A stretch of 46,945 nt of DNA, from NCBI GenBank assembly GCA_947500585.1, contig CANMSN010000023.1, forward strand, positions 1 through 46,945, in the 5' to 3' direction. The notes below the pieces were generated by a model. The model did no database searches. It was given only the letters and a program-made list of their open reading frames with translations, and was not told where the DNA came from. Origin of the DNA: an uncultured Flavobacteriaceae bacterium (GTDB lineage Bacteria > Bacteroidota > Bacteroidia > Flavobacteriales > Flavobacteriaceae). Positions 26,474 to 35,313 of the stretch are shown piece after piece. A program made the position numbers and the translations under genes. Numbering within the stretch: the first letter of the stretch is position 1; every line of letters begins with the position of its first letter.

Positions 26474-27220
26474 ATGGCAGTTAATACAGATAAAAATTCA
26501 TACACAATAATCTTCGCAGTAGCGATGGTATTAGTTGTAGGATCATTATTAGCGTTTACAGCATCATCATTAAGACCTAATATTGATGAAAATAAACGTA
26601 TGGAAAAACAACAGAATATCCTTTATGCTATGGGCGTAAATGGAAATGAAGGTGTTGGAGATATTACTTTTGTTGGAACAGATATAGTTGCTGATGAGTT
26701 TTCTAAATACATAAAAAAGCAATTAGTAATTGAAAATGGTGTAGCTAAAGAAGATGATAAAGCTTATTTAATAGATATAAAAAAGGAACAAGCAAAAGCT
26801 AAAAATGGAGGAACAAGACGTTTGCCATTATTCGTTGGAGAGAAAGATGGTGAAACATTTTATATCGCACCCATAAGAGGTAAAGGACTTTGGGATGCTA
26901 TCTGGGGCTATGTAGCTCTTGATAAAGATATGGTGGTGAAAGGTACGTTTTTTGATCATGCAGGTGAGACACCTGGATTAGGAGCTAACATTAAGCAACG
27001 TTATTTTATGGATGATTTTTATGGAGAACGTATACTAACCGAGGCTGGTGTATTTAAAGGTATAACCGTAGCTAAAGGTAATGCAGACCCTAAAAATGAA
27101 GTAAAAGACGACCATGAGGTTGATGCTTTAGCTGGTGCAACAATTACTGGTGATGGTGTTTCAGCCATGATTAAGAAAGATTTAAAATTATATTTACCTT
27201 ACTTTAAAACGTTAAAATAA
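26474..27220 (+). CDS. nqrC: Na+-NQR subunit C
   Basis: A 248-residue subunit with one N-terminal membrane helix (YTIIFAVAMVLVVGSLLAF) and a periplasmic FMN-binding domain. The flavinylated Thr is Thr223 in DALAGATITGDG, matching the D-x-x-S/A-G-A-T-x-T motif modified by ApbE. Also present is GETPGLGANI, a conserved FMN-domain segment. It sits one base before nqrD. Confidence 0.96.
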   Translation: MAVNTDKNSYTIIFAVAMVLVVGSLLAFTASSLRPNIDENKRMEKQQNILYAMGVNGNEGVGDITFVGTDIVADEFSKYIKKQLVIENGVAKEDDKAYLIDIKKEQAKAKNGGTRRLPLFVGEKDGETFYIAPIRGKGLWDAIWGYVALDKDMVVKGTFFDHAGETPGLGANIKQRYFMDDFYGERILTEAGVFKGITVAKGNADPKNEVKDDHEVDALAGATITGDGVSAMIKKDLKLYLPYFKTLK

Positions 27221-27221
27221 T

Positions 27222-27866
27222 ATGGGACTACTTTCAAAAAAAGACGTAAAGTTAATTACAGACCCGTTAGCAGATAATAACCCAATTACAATACAGGTAT
27301 TAGGTATATGTTCTGCTTTAGCAATTACAGCAGAACTAAAAGCATCACTTGTAATGGGTATTGCGGTATTGTTTGTTTTAGGTATTGGTAACGTTGTTAT
27401 TTCTTTAATGCGAAATATCATTCCTTCTAAAATTAGAATTATTGTACAACTTATTGTGGTTGCTGCTTTAGTAATTATAGTAGATCAGGTGTTAAAAGCC
27501 TTTGCCTATGAATTAAGTAAAACACTTTCTGTATTTGTAGGCTTAATTATAACTAACTGCATCATTATGGGACGTTTTGAAGCTTTTGCTTTAGGTAACG
27601 GACCATGGAAATCATTTTTAGATGGTATTGGTAATGCTGCAGGATATGCTGTAATTTTATTAATTGTTGGTTTTTTTAGAGAATTACTAGGTTCAGGTAC
27701 TTTATTTGGTATTCCAGTTTTAGGAGATCCAATTGAAAAAACTGGGGTTTATTCTATAGGTTACGAAAACAACGGATTCATGTTAATGCCACCTATGGCA
27801 TTGATTGTTGTAGGATTAATTATTTGGGTACAACGTAGTAGAAATAAAGCATTAATAGAAGATTAA
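27222..27866 (+). CDS. nqrD: Na+-NQR subunit D
   Basis: A 214-residue membrane subunit with six hydrophobic spans. Cys30 in LGICSALAI and the Cys of ITNCIIMGR are the conserved pair that, with the NqrE pair, hold an intramembrane iron-sulfur centre. The 76-base gap to nqrE contains an imperfect hairpin. Confidence 0.95.
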   Translation: MGLLSKKDVKLITDPLADNNPITIQVLGICSALAITAELKASLVMGIAVLFVLGIGNVVISLMRNIIPSKIRIIVQLIVVAALVIIVDQVLKAFAYELSKTLSVFVGLIITNCIIMGRFEAFALGNGPWKSFLDGIGNAAGYAVILLIVGFFRELLGSGTLFGIPVLGDPIEKTGVYSIGYENNGFMLMPPMALIVVGLIIWVQRSRNKALIED

Positions 27867-27874
27867 ATTAGTTG

Positions 27875-27937
27875 TTGGTTAGTAGTTGTTGGTTAATAGT
27901 AATCGCCAATAACCAGTAACCATTAACTAAAAACCAA
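27875..27937. repeat. Imperfect hairpin repeat between nqrD and nqrE
   Basis: The left arm begins TTGGTTAGTAGTTGTTGGTT at 27875 and pairs imperfectly with a right arm containing CCATTAACTAAAAACCAA that ends at 27937. The unit GTTGTTGGTTA is directly repeated. It is the only long gap in an otherwise tightly packed operon, and could be a processing or translation-tuning element. Confidence 0.55.
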
Positions 27938-27942
27938 AATAT

Positions 27943-28683
27943 ATGGAACACGTAGAATTATTTTTTAAATCGATTTTTATAGATAATATGGTATTTGCAG
28001 TATTCTTAGGAATGTGCTCATACTTAGCAGTATCTAAAAAAGTGGCAACTGCTGTAGGACTTGGAGCAGCCGTAATTTTTGTATTAGCCATTACTGTGCC
28101 TTTAAACTGGTTGTTAGATCAGTATTTGTTACAACCTGGCGCTTTAAAATGGTTAGGAGCAGAATATGCAGATTACGATTTGAGTTTCCTTTCATTCATA
28201 ATGTTTATTGCAACCATAGCAACTATGGTACAATTAGTAGAAATAGTAGTAGAGAAATTTTCACCTTCATTATATAATTCTCTTGGTATATTTTTACCAC
28301 TTATAGCTGTAAACTGTGCTATTTTAGGAGGGTCATTATTTATGCAATCTCGTGAAATAGAAACCTTAGGTTTAGCTTTTAATTACGGTATTTCATCAGG
28401 AATTGGATGGTTTTTAGCCATTTTAGCCATAGCAGCTATTCGCGAAAAAATTAGATATAGTAACGTGCCAGCACCTTTAAGAGGATTAGGAATTACATTT
28501 ATAATTACTGGTTTAATGGGAATCGGTTTCTTAAGTTTTGGTGGTATGCTAACAGGTGGCGATGAAGAAGAAACACCAGCTACTGAAACAGTAAAAGTTG
28601 AAGAGCCTTCAACTAAAAATGAAAAAGAATTGGATACTGAGCGTAGTCGAAGTATAGCTAATAACACTAAAATAATAGAATAG
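27943..28683 (+). CDS. nqrE: Na+-NQR subunit E with polar C-terminal tail
   Basis: A 246-residue membrane subunit homologous to NqrD. Cys25 in LGMCSYLAV and the Cys in AVNCAILGG are the iron-binding pair. The membrane core ends near residue 205; the last ~40 residues (from GGDEEETPATETVKVEE onward) are polar and acidic, an extension lacking in Vibrio NqrE and of unknown purpose. Followed after one base by nqrF. Confidence 0.95.
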   Translation: MEHVELFFKSIFIDNMVFAVFLGMCSYLAVSKKVATAVGLGAAVIFVLAITVPLNWLLDQYLLQPGALKWLGAEYADYDLSFLSFIMFIATIATMVQLVEIVVEKFSPSLYNSLGIFLPLIAVNCAILGGSLFMQSREIETLGLAFNYGISSGIGWFLAILAIAAIREKIRYSNVPAPLRGLGITFIITGLMGIGFLSFGGMLTGGDEEETPATETVKVEEPSTKNEKELDTERSRSIANNTKIIE

Positions 28684-28684
28684 T

Positions 28685-29992
28685 ATGATTTTAGCAGCAG
28701 GAACAACAGGAACAGTAATAGCAACGGTTGCAGCCTTTTTATTAATTTTATTAATATTAGTTAGCTTGTTACTATTTGTAAAGCAAAAATTATCACCATC
28801 TGGCCCAGTAAAGATTTTGATTAATGGTGAACGTGAAATAGAAGTGGCTTCTGGAGGGACTTTACTATCAACTTTAGGAAGTAATAAAATATTTTTACCA
28901 TCTGCTTGTGGTGGTGGAGGAACTTGTATTCAATGTGAATGCCATGTCTTACAAGGTGGAGGCGAAGCTTTACCTACTGAAACACCTCATTTTTCAAGAA
29001 AAGAACTTGCTCATGGAGCTCGTTTATCTTGTCAAGTAAAAGTAAAGCAGGATATGGAAATTACCATTCCTGAAGAGGTTTTTGGTATTAAAAAATGGGA
29101 AGCAACCGTTGTGCGTAACTATAATGTAGCCTCATTTATTAAGGAGTTTGTTGTAGAAATTCCTGAAGATATGGGTTATAAGGCAGGAGGATATATTCAA
29201 ATAGAAATTCCTAACTGTGAGATTAAATTTGCAGATATGGATATTACTGCGCATCCTGAAGAGCATGAAACGCCAGATAAGTTTCAAGCAGAATGGGATA
29301 AATTTAACCTTTGGCCTTTAGTAATGAAAAATACTGAAACAGTTGAAAGAGCTTATTCAATGGCTTCTTATCCAGCTGAAGGACGTGAGATTATGTTAAA
29401 CGTTCGTATTGCAACCCCACCATGGGATCGAGCTAAAAACGGATGGATGGATGTAAATCCAGGTATTGCATCATCATATATTTTTAATCAAAAACCAGGA
29501 GATAAAGTAACTATTTCAGGACCTTATGGTGAGTTCTTTATTAATGAGTCTGAATCTGAAATGTTATATGTTGGTGGTGGAGCTGGTATGGCACCGATGC
29601 GTTCGCATTTATATCACCTATTTAAAACAATAAAAACTGGTAGAAAAGTTACGTATTGGTATGGTGGACGTTCTAAACGTGAGTTGTTTTATATAGATCA
29701 TTTTAAATCTTTAGAAAAAGACTTTCCTAACTTTAAATTCTATATGGCTTTATCTGAACCTATGGAAGAAGATAACTGGCAAGTAAAAGAGAATATAGAT
29801 GCACCTGGTGATGGTTTCGTTGGGTTTATACATAACTGTGTAATAGATAATTATTTGAGCCATCATGAGTCACCAGAAGACATAGAATTATATTTCTGCG
29901 GTCCACCTTTAATGAATCAAGCAGTCCAGAAAATGGGTGAAGATTTTGGTATTCCTGATGAACACATACGTTTTGATGACTTTGGAGGATAA
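28685..29992 (+). CDS. nqrF: Na+-NQR subunit F, NADH-oxidising subunit
   Basis: A 435-residue subunit that takes electrons from NADH. An N-terminal membrane helix is followed by a [2Fe-2S] ferredoxin domain with Cys75, Cys81 and Cys84 (SACGGGGTCIQCECHV) and a fourth Cys near 116. The FAD domain shows RAYSMASYP, and the NADH domain GGGAGMAPMRSHL and YFCGPPLMNQAV. Last gene of the operon, ended by the terminator at 30025-30052. Confidence 0.97.
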   Translation: MILAAGTTGTVIATVAAFLLILLILVSLLLFVKQKLSPSGPVKILINGEREIEVASGGTLLSTLGSNKIFLPSACGGGGTCIQCECHVLQGGGEALPTETPHFSRKELAHGARLSCQVKVKQDMEITIPEEVFGIKKWEATVVRNYNVASFIKEFVVEIPEDMGYKAGGYIQIEIPNCEIKFADMDITAHPEEHETPDKFQAEWDKFNLWPLVMKNTETVERAYSMASYPAEGREIMLNVRIATPPWDRAKNGWMDVNPGIASSYIFNQKPGDKVTISGPYGEFFINESESEMLYVGGGAGMAPMRSHLYHLFKTIKTGRKVTYWYGGRSKRELFYIDHFKSLEKDFPNFKFYMALSEPMEEDNWQVKENIDAPGDGFVGFIHNCVIDNYLSHHESPEDIELYFCGPPLMNQAVQKMGEDFGIPDEHIRFDDFGG

Positions 29993-30024
29993 GCAATAAA
30001 TTATTCTAACATATATTAAAAAGT

Positions 30025-30052
30025 AAAAACCAACTCAGAGAGTTGGTTTTTT
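30025..30052 (+). terminator. Terminator of the nqr operon
   Basis: AAAAACCAACT (30025-30035), loop CAGAG, and AGTTGGTTTTTT (30041-30052) form a perfect stem with a T-run, 32 bases after nqrF. Confidence 0.9.
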
Positions 30053-30071
30053 ATTTGTCTTTTTCCACAGA

Positions 30072-30527
30072 TTAAACGAGTACGTATTTGGGCTTGTCAT
30101 TTTCAAATTCAAAGAGCTTAGTATAATCCATTACATTATTAACTCCATCCAATTCGCATAAAAAACGAATAACTTCATATAAACCAGTAAATAATACATC
30201 CTTTTCAGTAGGAGTTTCAGGTTTGTTGTTCTTATAATGAAGTGGTACTTGAAAACCACAAGCCTTTAAAAAAACATGCTCAATTTTCAATAATTCTAAA
30301 GGGGAATACCCATTAAATGTTCTTCCTAAAGTTTGATGAACTCTACCTACATAATTTAATTGTAAAGAACCATGGTAATCAGATAAGTGTTTCCAACTAT
30401 CCGTTTTGTCTAAAATATTTCCAACAGCACATTGTTTGCAACATTCTGGGTTCAATTCATTATTATGAAAAGCGTTGTATAATTTTGTAATGGCAGATTC
30501 TAACCGAGGTGTAGTTTTCATATACAA
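30072..30527 (-). CDS. Conserved small protein with CCxxC motif, unknown
   Basis: A 151-residue cytoplasmic protein. Residues 29-33 carry CCKQC followed by AVGN, and further conserved-looking segments are WKHLSDYHGSL and GYSPLELLKIE. I have the impression of close relatives throughout flavobacteria but no function. The Cys cluster could bind a metal. It is convergent with nqrF and on the same strand as the CHAT operon but 63 bases after its stop. The start could equally be the Met at 30521. Confidence 0.7.
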   Translation of the reverse strand: MYMKTTPRLESAITKLYNAFHNNELNPECCKQCAVGNILDKTDSWKHLSDYHGSLQLNYVGRVHQTLGRTFNGYSPLELLKIEHVFLKACGFQVPLHYKNNKPETPTEKDVLFTGLYEVIRFLCELDGVNNVMDYTKLFEFENDKPKYVLV

Positions 30528-30590
30528 TTTATTTTTGCATTTAAATTACAAAAAAAACGGTCTAGTTCAAATTGATTTTAAAAAATTAAA

Positions 30591-33500
30591 TCACTTTTTA
30601 TATTTTTTTCTGATATAGACTAACCCAATAATAATTAATAAAACAGTAAATAAGTACCAGATTATATTTGAAGATGTATTAATATCAATTTCAGTAGTAT
30701 CACCAATAAGTACTAAACCGGCCCAATATTGCGGTGAAATGGTTCTACCTTCAGCATTAGAAATATAATCAAGTTTTGCTTTTTGTAAGGCTTCATCTTT
30801 TGGTAAGCCTTTTTTAATATAGCTATAGAAATTCTCAATAATTTTACTACTAGATTGTTCATCTATTTTCCAAAGACTAGTTAATATACTTTCACTACCA
30901 GCATAATTAAAAGCATGCGCCAAAGAAATCATACCTTCACCAGCTTGATAGGTTGGTTTTCCAGTTTCACAAGCTGTAAGAATTGCTAAGTTTGAACTTA
31001 AATTTTGATTATAAATTTCGTAGGTGTATAAAGAATTATCTTCATCTGAAGTGTTTTTAGCAAAAATTAACCGCGATAACTCTGGCGATACATTATTAGA
31101 TTCTGCATGCGTACCAATATGTATTATTTTATGCTCTTTAGCTTCATTCGTAAAAAGTTGTTTGGATGCTTTTTCATTTAAAAAAGAATTACCATTAAAT
31201 AATTTAGAATATTCTTTAGCTAAATCTACACTAAAAGGTTGAGGTAATAGTGTTAAATACGATTTGTCTAATACTAAAGAATCAGTAACAGCAATTTTAT
31301 AATCACTTTTCATTTTATCATTAAACTCTGGCGCGAAAGCGATAAAATCATTAGTGTAGTTTATTGTTTTTTTATTGTCATCCAATAACAATAAACTATA
31401 ATTATAAGATATACTGTGCTTTGCTAATAGACTATTAGTTGTAAATTCATTAAAAGATTCTATTCCTTTTGAGGTAAGTGTTTCAAAACTTAAATTAAAT
31501 AATTCGGCATCTGGAATAATTATAACATTTTTTGTTGCGATATCAGTTTCAAAAGGTTGCCAAAGCTGCCTATAGAGTTTATGTAATAAAGTGCTAGTTA
31601 CTTTAAAATTAGATTGGTTTTCTCCTAATGTATTTATATTCTCTTTTAAGTTATCTGAATTTATTTTAAAAATTTTTTTCTCATTTTCATTTAGTATTAT
31701 TGCATAAAGTTGCTTCTCAATAAATAAATACCGGACTACAGTTGTATTTTCTCGAATATTTTTTTGAAGTTTTTTTAGAGGTTCTTCAATAGTTGCATAA
31801 CGCATTTTATAGTATTTTGGATATGCGAGCTTTAAAGAATCTAAAAACTCATTCCAATCATTACTAGTTTCAATATAACCTTCAATAGTGTTTTTAGAAG
31901 ATTTTAAAGAAGTGTTTAAAAGAGTTTTTAAATGCTTTTCCCTTTCTATTACTTTTTTAGGAATATTATTAAAAGCAACATTATTTCTTATATTTAAACG
32001 AGATCGAATTCTATTGTATATACTTGATTCATGCATCGAAATCAAATCTTGTATATAAATTCCATTCTTTGTTTTTTCATAAAGATCTAGTATGATTTGT
32101 TTTGCAAAATCGAATAGATTGTTATTTTCCTCGATTAGTAAACTTAAATCCTCAGGTGTTTTTATAATAATTTTTCTTCGTTCTAAAATTGAGATACCTT
32201 CTTTTATTTGAGTTAATAATGATGCTAAGAAAGAGACATTCTTTATATCTTTTAAGTGGTATTTTGATTTTGCATTTATAAATAAAGCTCTTGGTTTTCT
32301 ATATTCATTTTGAATGGAATCTGTAAGTGTTTTAGTTTTAAATTTATTGTCTTTAAAGAATAAAAGGGATTCTTCACTATATTTTAAAGCAGCTTCATAA
32401 TCTTTTAATCCCAAATAAACATCTGCTAAATTTTGTGTATGATTAAATTGGATTAAATCATTTTCGAACTTTTTATCTTTAGTGAAATAGTATCCTTTTA
32501 ATGCTAATTCTATAGCTTTTTCATTTTCATTTTTTTTAGTATAAAACTTTGACATTTCTATTAATGCATCCAAATGGTCAGCAGAATAGACACCATCGAA
32601 TGTTTTGTTATAAAGATTTTCACTTTCTTTATATAATCGCTTTGCACCTTCAAAATCATTTATTGCTTCATATATAGAAGCTCTAACAGTGAGTGTGAAA
32701 CTATGGAAAAATGAAAAATTATCTGGATTTAGATTTATTATATCAAGTGCTTTGTCAGTATAAATTGCTGCTGTTTTATAATTTTTAATCTTTAAATTTG
32801 CATGTCCAAGTAATACTAAAGAAAACATAACATTAGAATCGTCTTCGCTTAAGAATTTTAGTTTTTCCTGATATGAATATGTTAACAATTCTACGGCTCT
32901 ATTATATTCTCCAATACCGTCATAAAAAGTAGCTAAATTATCTATGGTGGTTAAACGAAATCGTTTGGCTCTTAATTTTCTTGATTCATCTTTGGTTATA
33001 TTTGCAAATTTTTGAAAATCAAAAATAGCATCAGTAATATATTTTATGGCTTCATCAGTTTTACCAGTATTTTGAAAATTTAATGAAATATTATTGTTAA
33101 CAATTGCTTTCCAATAATTTTTATTAACCTCAGTAGTATCCATTTTATCCAAAGTTTCCAGAGCCTTTTTGTAATAAAATGTAGAACTATCTATTTGAGT
33201 TAAACTAGATTGAGCTCTTCCAATAGAATTGTAGGTGTTATAAACATGTTCAAGCTTAGGGCTATTATGCGTTTCTAATATTTTTTTAGATTTATAAAGA
33301 TGCTCTTTACCTTTTTTTATATTGCCTAGATTAAGCTGTGCAGTTCCTATATTGTATTCAATTTCTGAAATTTTTAATGGGTCTATTTCATCTGCTTGTT
33401 TTGTAATTATTAATGCTTCACTACTTGTATTATAATTTTTGTCGTGTAGTCTTGCATTAAAATAAATATTTGATAGCTCAATCAATGCATCTATTGAAAT

Positions 33501-33815
33501 TAAAGGATTGTTTAATTGCTTTAATTCATTTACAAATATTTCAGCTTTTTTAATGGCTTTTTTTGAATCTCCATTAGTTAAATTGAAGCTTCCAACTAAA
33601 GGGATATAGGAAATTAAGGAATCGTATTTTTTTTCAGACTTTAAATAATTTATTTGTTTAATTAATTGGTATTCAGCTTTTTGTAAAGAGTCAATATCTA
33701 TTAACATTCTAATATGCGAAATACTAGAAGTTGAATCGGTTTGTGCCTGAAATTTAGAAAAACAAAGACATACAAATAGAAAAAATAAGTATTTAAAATA
33801 ATGTAAGCTAAACAT
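30591..33815 (-). CDS. Secreted TPR-CHAT protein, caspase-like, membrane-anchored
   Basis: A 1074-residue protein with a signal peptide (KYLFFLFVCLCFSKFQAQ), a long TPR array over about residues 50-550, and a C-terminal CHAT domain, the caspase-HetF-associated peptidase fold. The catalytic pair is present: His903 in IIHIGTHAESNN and Cys949 in LAILTACETGKP, followed by EGMISLAHAF and the S-I-L-T-S-L-W-K-I segment typical of CHAT. A single helix at about 1050-1067 with a basic tail anchors the C-terminus, so the protease faces the periplasm. It is the third gene after a sigma factor and an anti-sigma-like protein (gap 13 bases). Protease activity is inferred from the intact dyad; substrates are unknown. 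Confidence 0.9.
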   Translation of the reverse strand: MFSLHYFKYLFFLFVCLCFSKFQAQTDSTSSISHIRMLIDIDSLQKAEYQLIKQINYLKSEKKYDSLISYIPLVGSFNLTNGDSKKAIKKAEIFVNELKQLNNPLISIDALIELSNIYFNARLHDKNYNTSSEALIITKQADEIDPLKISEIEYNIGTAQLNLGNIKKGKEHLYKSKKILETHNSPKLEHVYNTYNSIGRAQSSLTQIDSSTFYYKKALETLDKMDTTEVNKNYWKAIVNNNISLNFQNTGKTDEAIKYITDAIFDFQKFANITKDESRKLRAKRFRLTTIDNLATFYDGIGEYNRAVELLTYSYQEKLKFLSEDDSNVMFSLVLLGHANLKIKNYKTAAIYTDKALDIINLNPDNFSFFHSFTLTVRASIYEAINDFEGAKRLYKESENLYNKTFDGVYSADHLDALIEMSKFYTKKNENEKAIELALKGYYFTKDKKFENDLIQFNHTQNLADVYLGLKDYEAALKYSEESLLFFKDNKFKTKTLTDSIQNEYRKPRALFINAKSKYHLKDIKNVSFLASLLTQIKEGISILERRKIIIKTPEDLSLLIEENNNLFDFAKQIILDLYEKTKNGIYIQDLISMHESSIYNRIRSRLNIRNNVAFNNIPKKVIEREKHLKTLLNTSLKSSKNTIEGYIETSNDWNEFLDSLKLAYPKYYKMRYATIEEPLKKLQKNIRENTTVVRYLFIEKQLYAIILNENEKKIFKINSDNLKENINTLGENQSNFKVTSTLLHKLYRQLWQPFETDIATKNVIIIPDAELFNLSFETLTSKGIESFNEFTTNSLLAKHSISYNYSLLLLDDNKKTINYTNDFIAFAPEFNDKMKSDYKIAVTDSLVLDKSYLTLLPQPFSVDLAKEYSKLFNGNSFLNEKASKQLFTNEAKEHKIIHIGTHAESNNVSPELSRLIFAKNTSDEDNSLYTYEIYNQNLSSNLAILTACETGKPTYQAGEGMISLAHAFNYAGSESILTSLWKIDEQSSSKIIENFYSYIKKGLPKDEALQKAKLDYISNAEGRTISPQYWAGLVLIGDTTEIDINTSSNIIWYLFTVLLIIIGLVYIRKKYKK

Positions 33816-33828
33816 TTGATTAAGGTAT

Positions 33829-34569
33829 TTAATCAGTAAGTTTTGAAATAAGTTCTTTACTATTATCAGTATTACTTAAACTAAGATGCTTTTTAGCAAG
33901 TTCAATATTACCTTCTTTTAAATAGGCTAAACCTAAATAAAGATAAGCGTGGTCTAAAAAAATAAAATCATCTTCAGCTTCAATTGAGCGTTCTAAATAA
34001 GGAATAGCTTCAATTTCATTTTTATTGGCCAAATGTGCTACACCTAAAAAATAGCTAATAGTGTCATTTTCAGGTTTTTTTTCTTGTAGTGCCTTCCATT
34101 TTTCGATAGCAATATTATAATCGCCATGTTTGTAATTTACCATGGCATCATAAAATTCAAAATTATCTGATGTTCCCATTACTGTTGGTAAACCTGGGTC
34201 TGGAGTAAAATATTTAGCATAAAGTTTTTCGTTTTGAGGGGTGTTAAAAAACCAGATACTACCTACAGCAATTATAATTGCAGCAGCTACGGCAATTTTA
34301 TTGAAATTTAAAAATTCAAATTTTTTCTTGTTTTGATTTTGTGCTATTGCCTTAGGAATATCTTTATGAAATTCGTCGAGCTGCTCCTTTAAAGATTGTG
34401 TTTCTATCCCTAAAAGCATCGTTTTAATATCCTCTATTTTAACTTTAAAATCATTATCTAGCTCAAGAAGTTGATTAAAATCTTTCAATTCTTGAGATGT
34501 CATAGAACCATTTATATAGCGTTCTATAATTTCTAATAATTCTTGTGCTATGTCGCTCTTATCTTTCAA
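33829..34569 (-). CDS. Anti-sigma-like membrane protein with extracytoplasmic TPR
   Basis: A 246-residue protein with three parts. The N-terminal ~85 residues (YINGSMTSQELKDFNQLLE) look like the zinc-less anti-sigma domain common in Bacteroidota. One membrane helix follows near residue 90-108 (IAVAAAIIIAVGSIWFF). The rest, about 130 residues, is TPR (YFLGVAHLANKNEIEAIPYL; AYLYLGLAYLKEGNIELA) outside the cytoplasm. It lies 7 bases after the ECF sigma gene. This arrangement suits a transmembrane regulator that senses through the TPR and holds the sigma factor inside; direct sigma binding is inferred from context. Confidence 0.8.
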   Translation of the reverse strand: MKDKSDIAQELLEIIERYINGSMTSQELKDFNQLLELDNDFKVKIEDIKTMLLGIETQSLKEQLDEFHKDIPKAIAQNQNKKKFEFLNFNKIAVAAAIIIAVGSIWFFNTPQNEKLYAKYFTPDPGLPTVMGTSDNFEFYDAMVNYKHGDYNIAIEKWKALQEKKPENDTISYFLGVAHLANKNEIEAIPYLERSIEAEDDFIFLDHAYLYLGLAYLKEGNIELAKKHLSLSNTDNSKELISKLTD

Positions 34570-34576
34570 TTAATAT

Positions 34577-35152
34577 TTATTTAGAGGCTAAAACCATAGT
34601 ACGCAATTTTTCCATACATCTGTATTTTTTATTACGTGCGGTTGTTTCTTCTATGTTTAATTCTGATGCAATATCTTTTAAAGATTTTTTATCAAAATAA
34701 AATGTACTTAATAGTTGTTTGCAGGGTTGCCCTAAATTTTTAAAGGCAGCCATTACTGTTTTTAATTTTTTATTTTTTAAGTCATCATCAATTTCATCAA
34801 AATCTTCATCTTTTACAACAGTTAAAACTTCGTGGTTTAATACTTTTGAATTTTTAAAAGCTTTTGATCGTAATACATCTGTCCATTTATTTTTAGCAAT
34901 AGTATATAAATAACCTTGTAGAGCTGTATCATTTTTTGGAGTGAATGCATTGTTTTTTATATTGTTCCAAACCGTAATAAAAGCATCTTGATAAATATCT
35001 TTAGCATGCTCTACAGACCCACTGTTTTTTAAAACCAAAGCTTCTACTTTGTGGTAATTATTTATATACAAATTTTTTAAAACAATAGCGTCGTTTGATT
35101 TTATAGCATCAACAAGTTCTGATTGGTCTAATAAGTGTAATGTTTCCCCCAT
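34577..35152 (-). CDS. ECF RNA polymerase sigma factor
   Basis: A 191-residue sigma-70 family factor. Region 2 is seen at about residues 30-95 (AKDIYQDAFITVWNNI, then YLYTIAKNKWTDVLRSK) and region 4 at about 145-185 (KQLLSTFYFDKKSLKDIASELN and ETTARNKKYRCMEKLR). First gene of a sigma/anti-sigma/TPR-CHAT operon. It has its own housekeeping-type promoter and does not carry the TGATGACATTTT element, so it seems not to be strongly autoregulated. It is the best local candidate to read the three elements at 36844, 37723 and 38911. Confidence 0.92.
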   Translation of the reverse strand: MGETLHLLDQSELVDAIKSNDAIVLKNLYINNYHKVEALVLKNSGSVEHAKDIYQDAFITVWNNIKNNAFTPKNDTALQGYLYTIAKNKWTDVLRSKAFKNSKVLNHEVLTVVKDEDFDEIDDDLKNKKLKTVMAAFKNLGQPCKQLLSTFYFDKKSLKDIASELNIEETTARNKKYRCMEKLRTMVLASK

Positions 35153-35168
35153 GTGCTAATAGCTAAAG

Positions 35169-35198
35169 GAAAGATACAATTATTTCATTTTTTCACAA
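35169..35198 (-). promoter_or_regulatory. Housekeeping promoter of the sigma/CHAT operon
   Basis: On the minus strand TTG (35196-35198), 19 bases, then TATCTTTC (35169-35176). Both the -33 TTG and the 19-base spacing match the Bacteroidota sigma-A consensus, with one mismatch in the -7 box. It lies 16 bases before the ATG. Confidence 0.7.
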
Positions 35199-35249
35199 AT
35201 ACTTTACTATTAAATGGATTATTAATCGTTTATTGGTTTTTCTTTTTTT

Positions 35250-35291
35250 AAAAGGCTCTATTCCATTCTTAGGAAAGTAATAAAGCCTTTT
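35250..35291 (-). terminator. Terminator after the duplicated lipoprotein genes
   Basis: AAAAGGCT (35250-35257) pairs with AGCCTTTT (35284-35291), and the interior holds a TTCC/GGAA extension. It separates the lipoprotein operon from the sigma/CHAT operon. Confidence 0.7.
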
Positions 35292-35313
35292 CAACTAACT
35301 CAAATTCATACTA

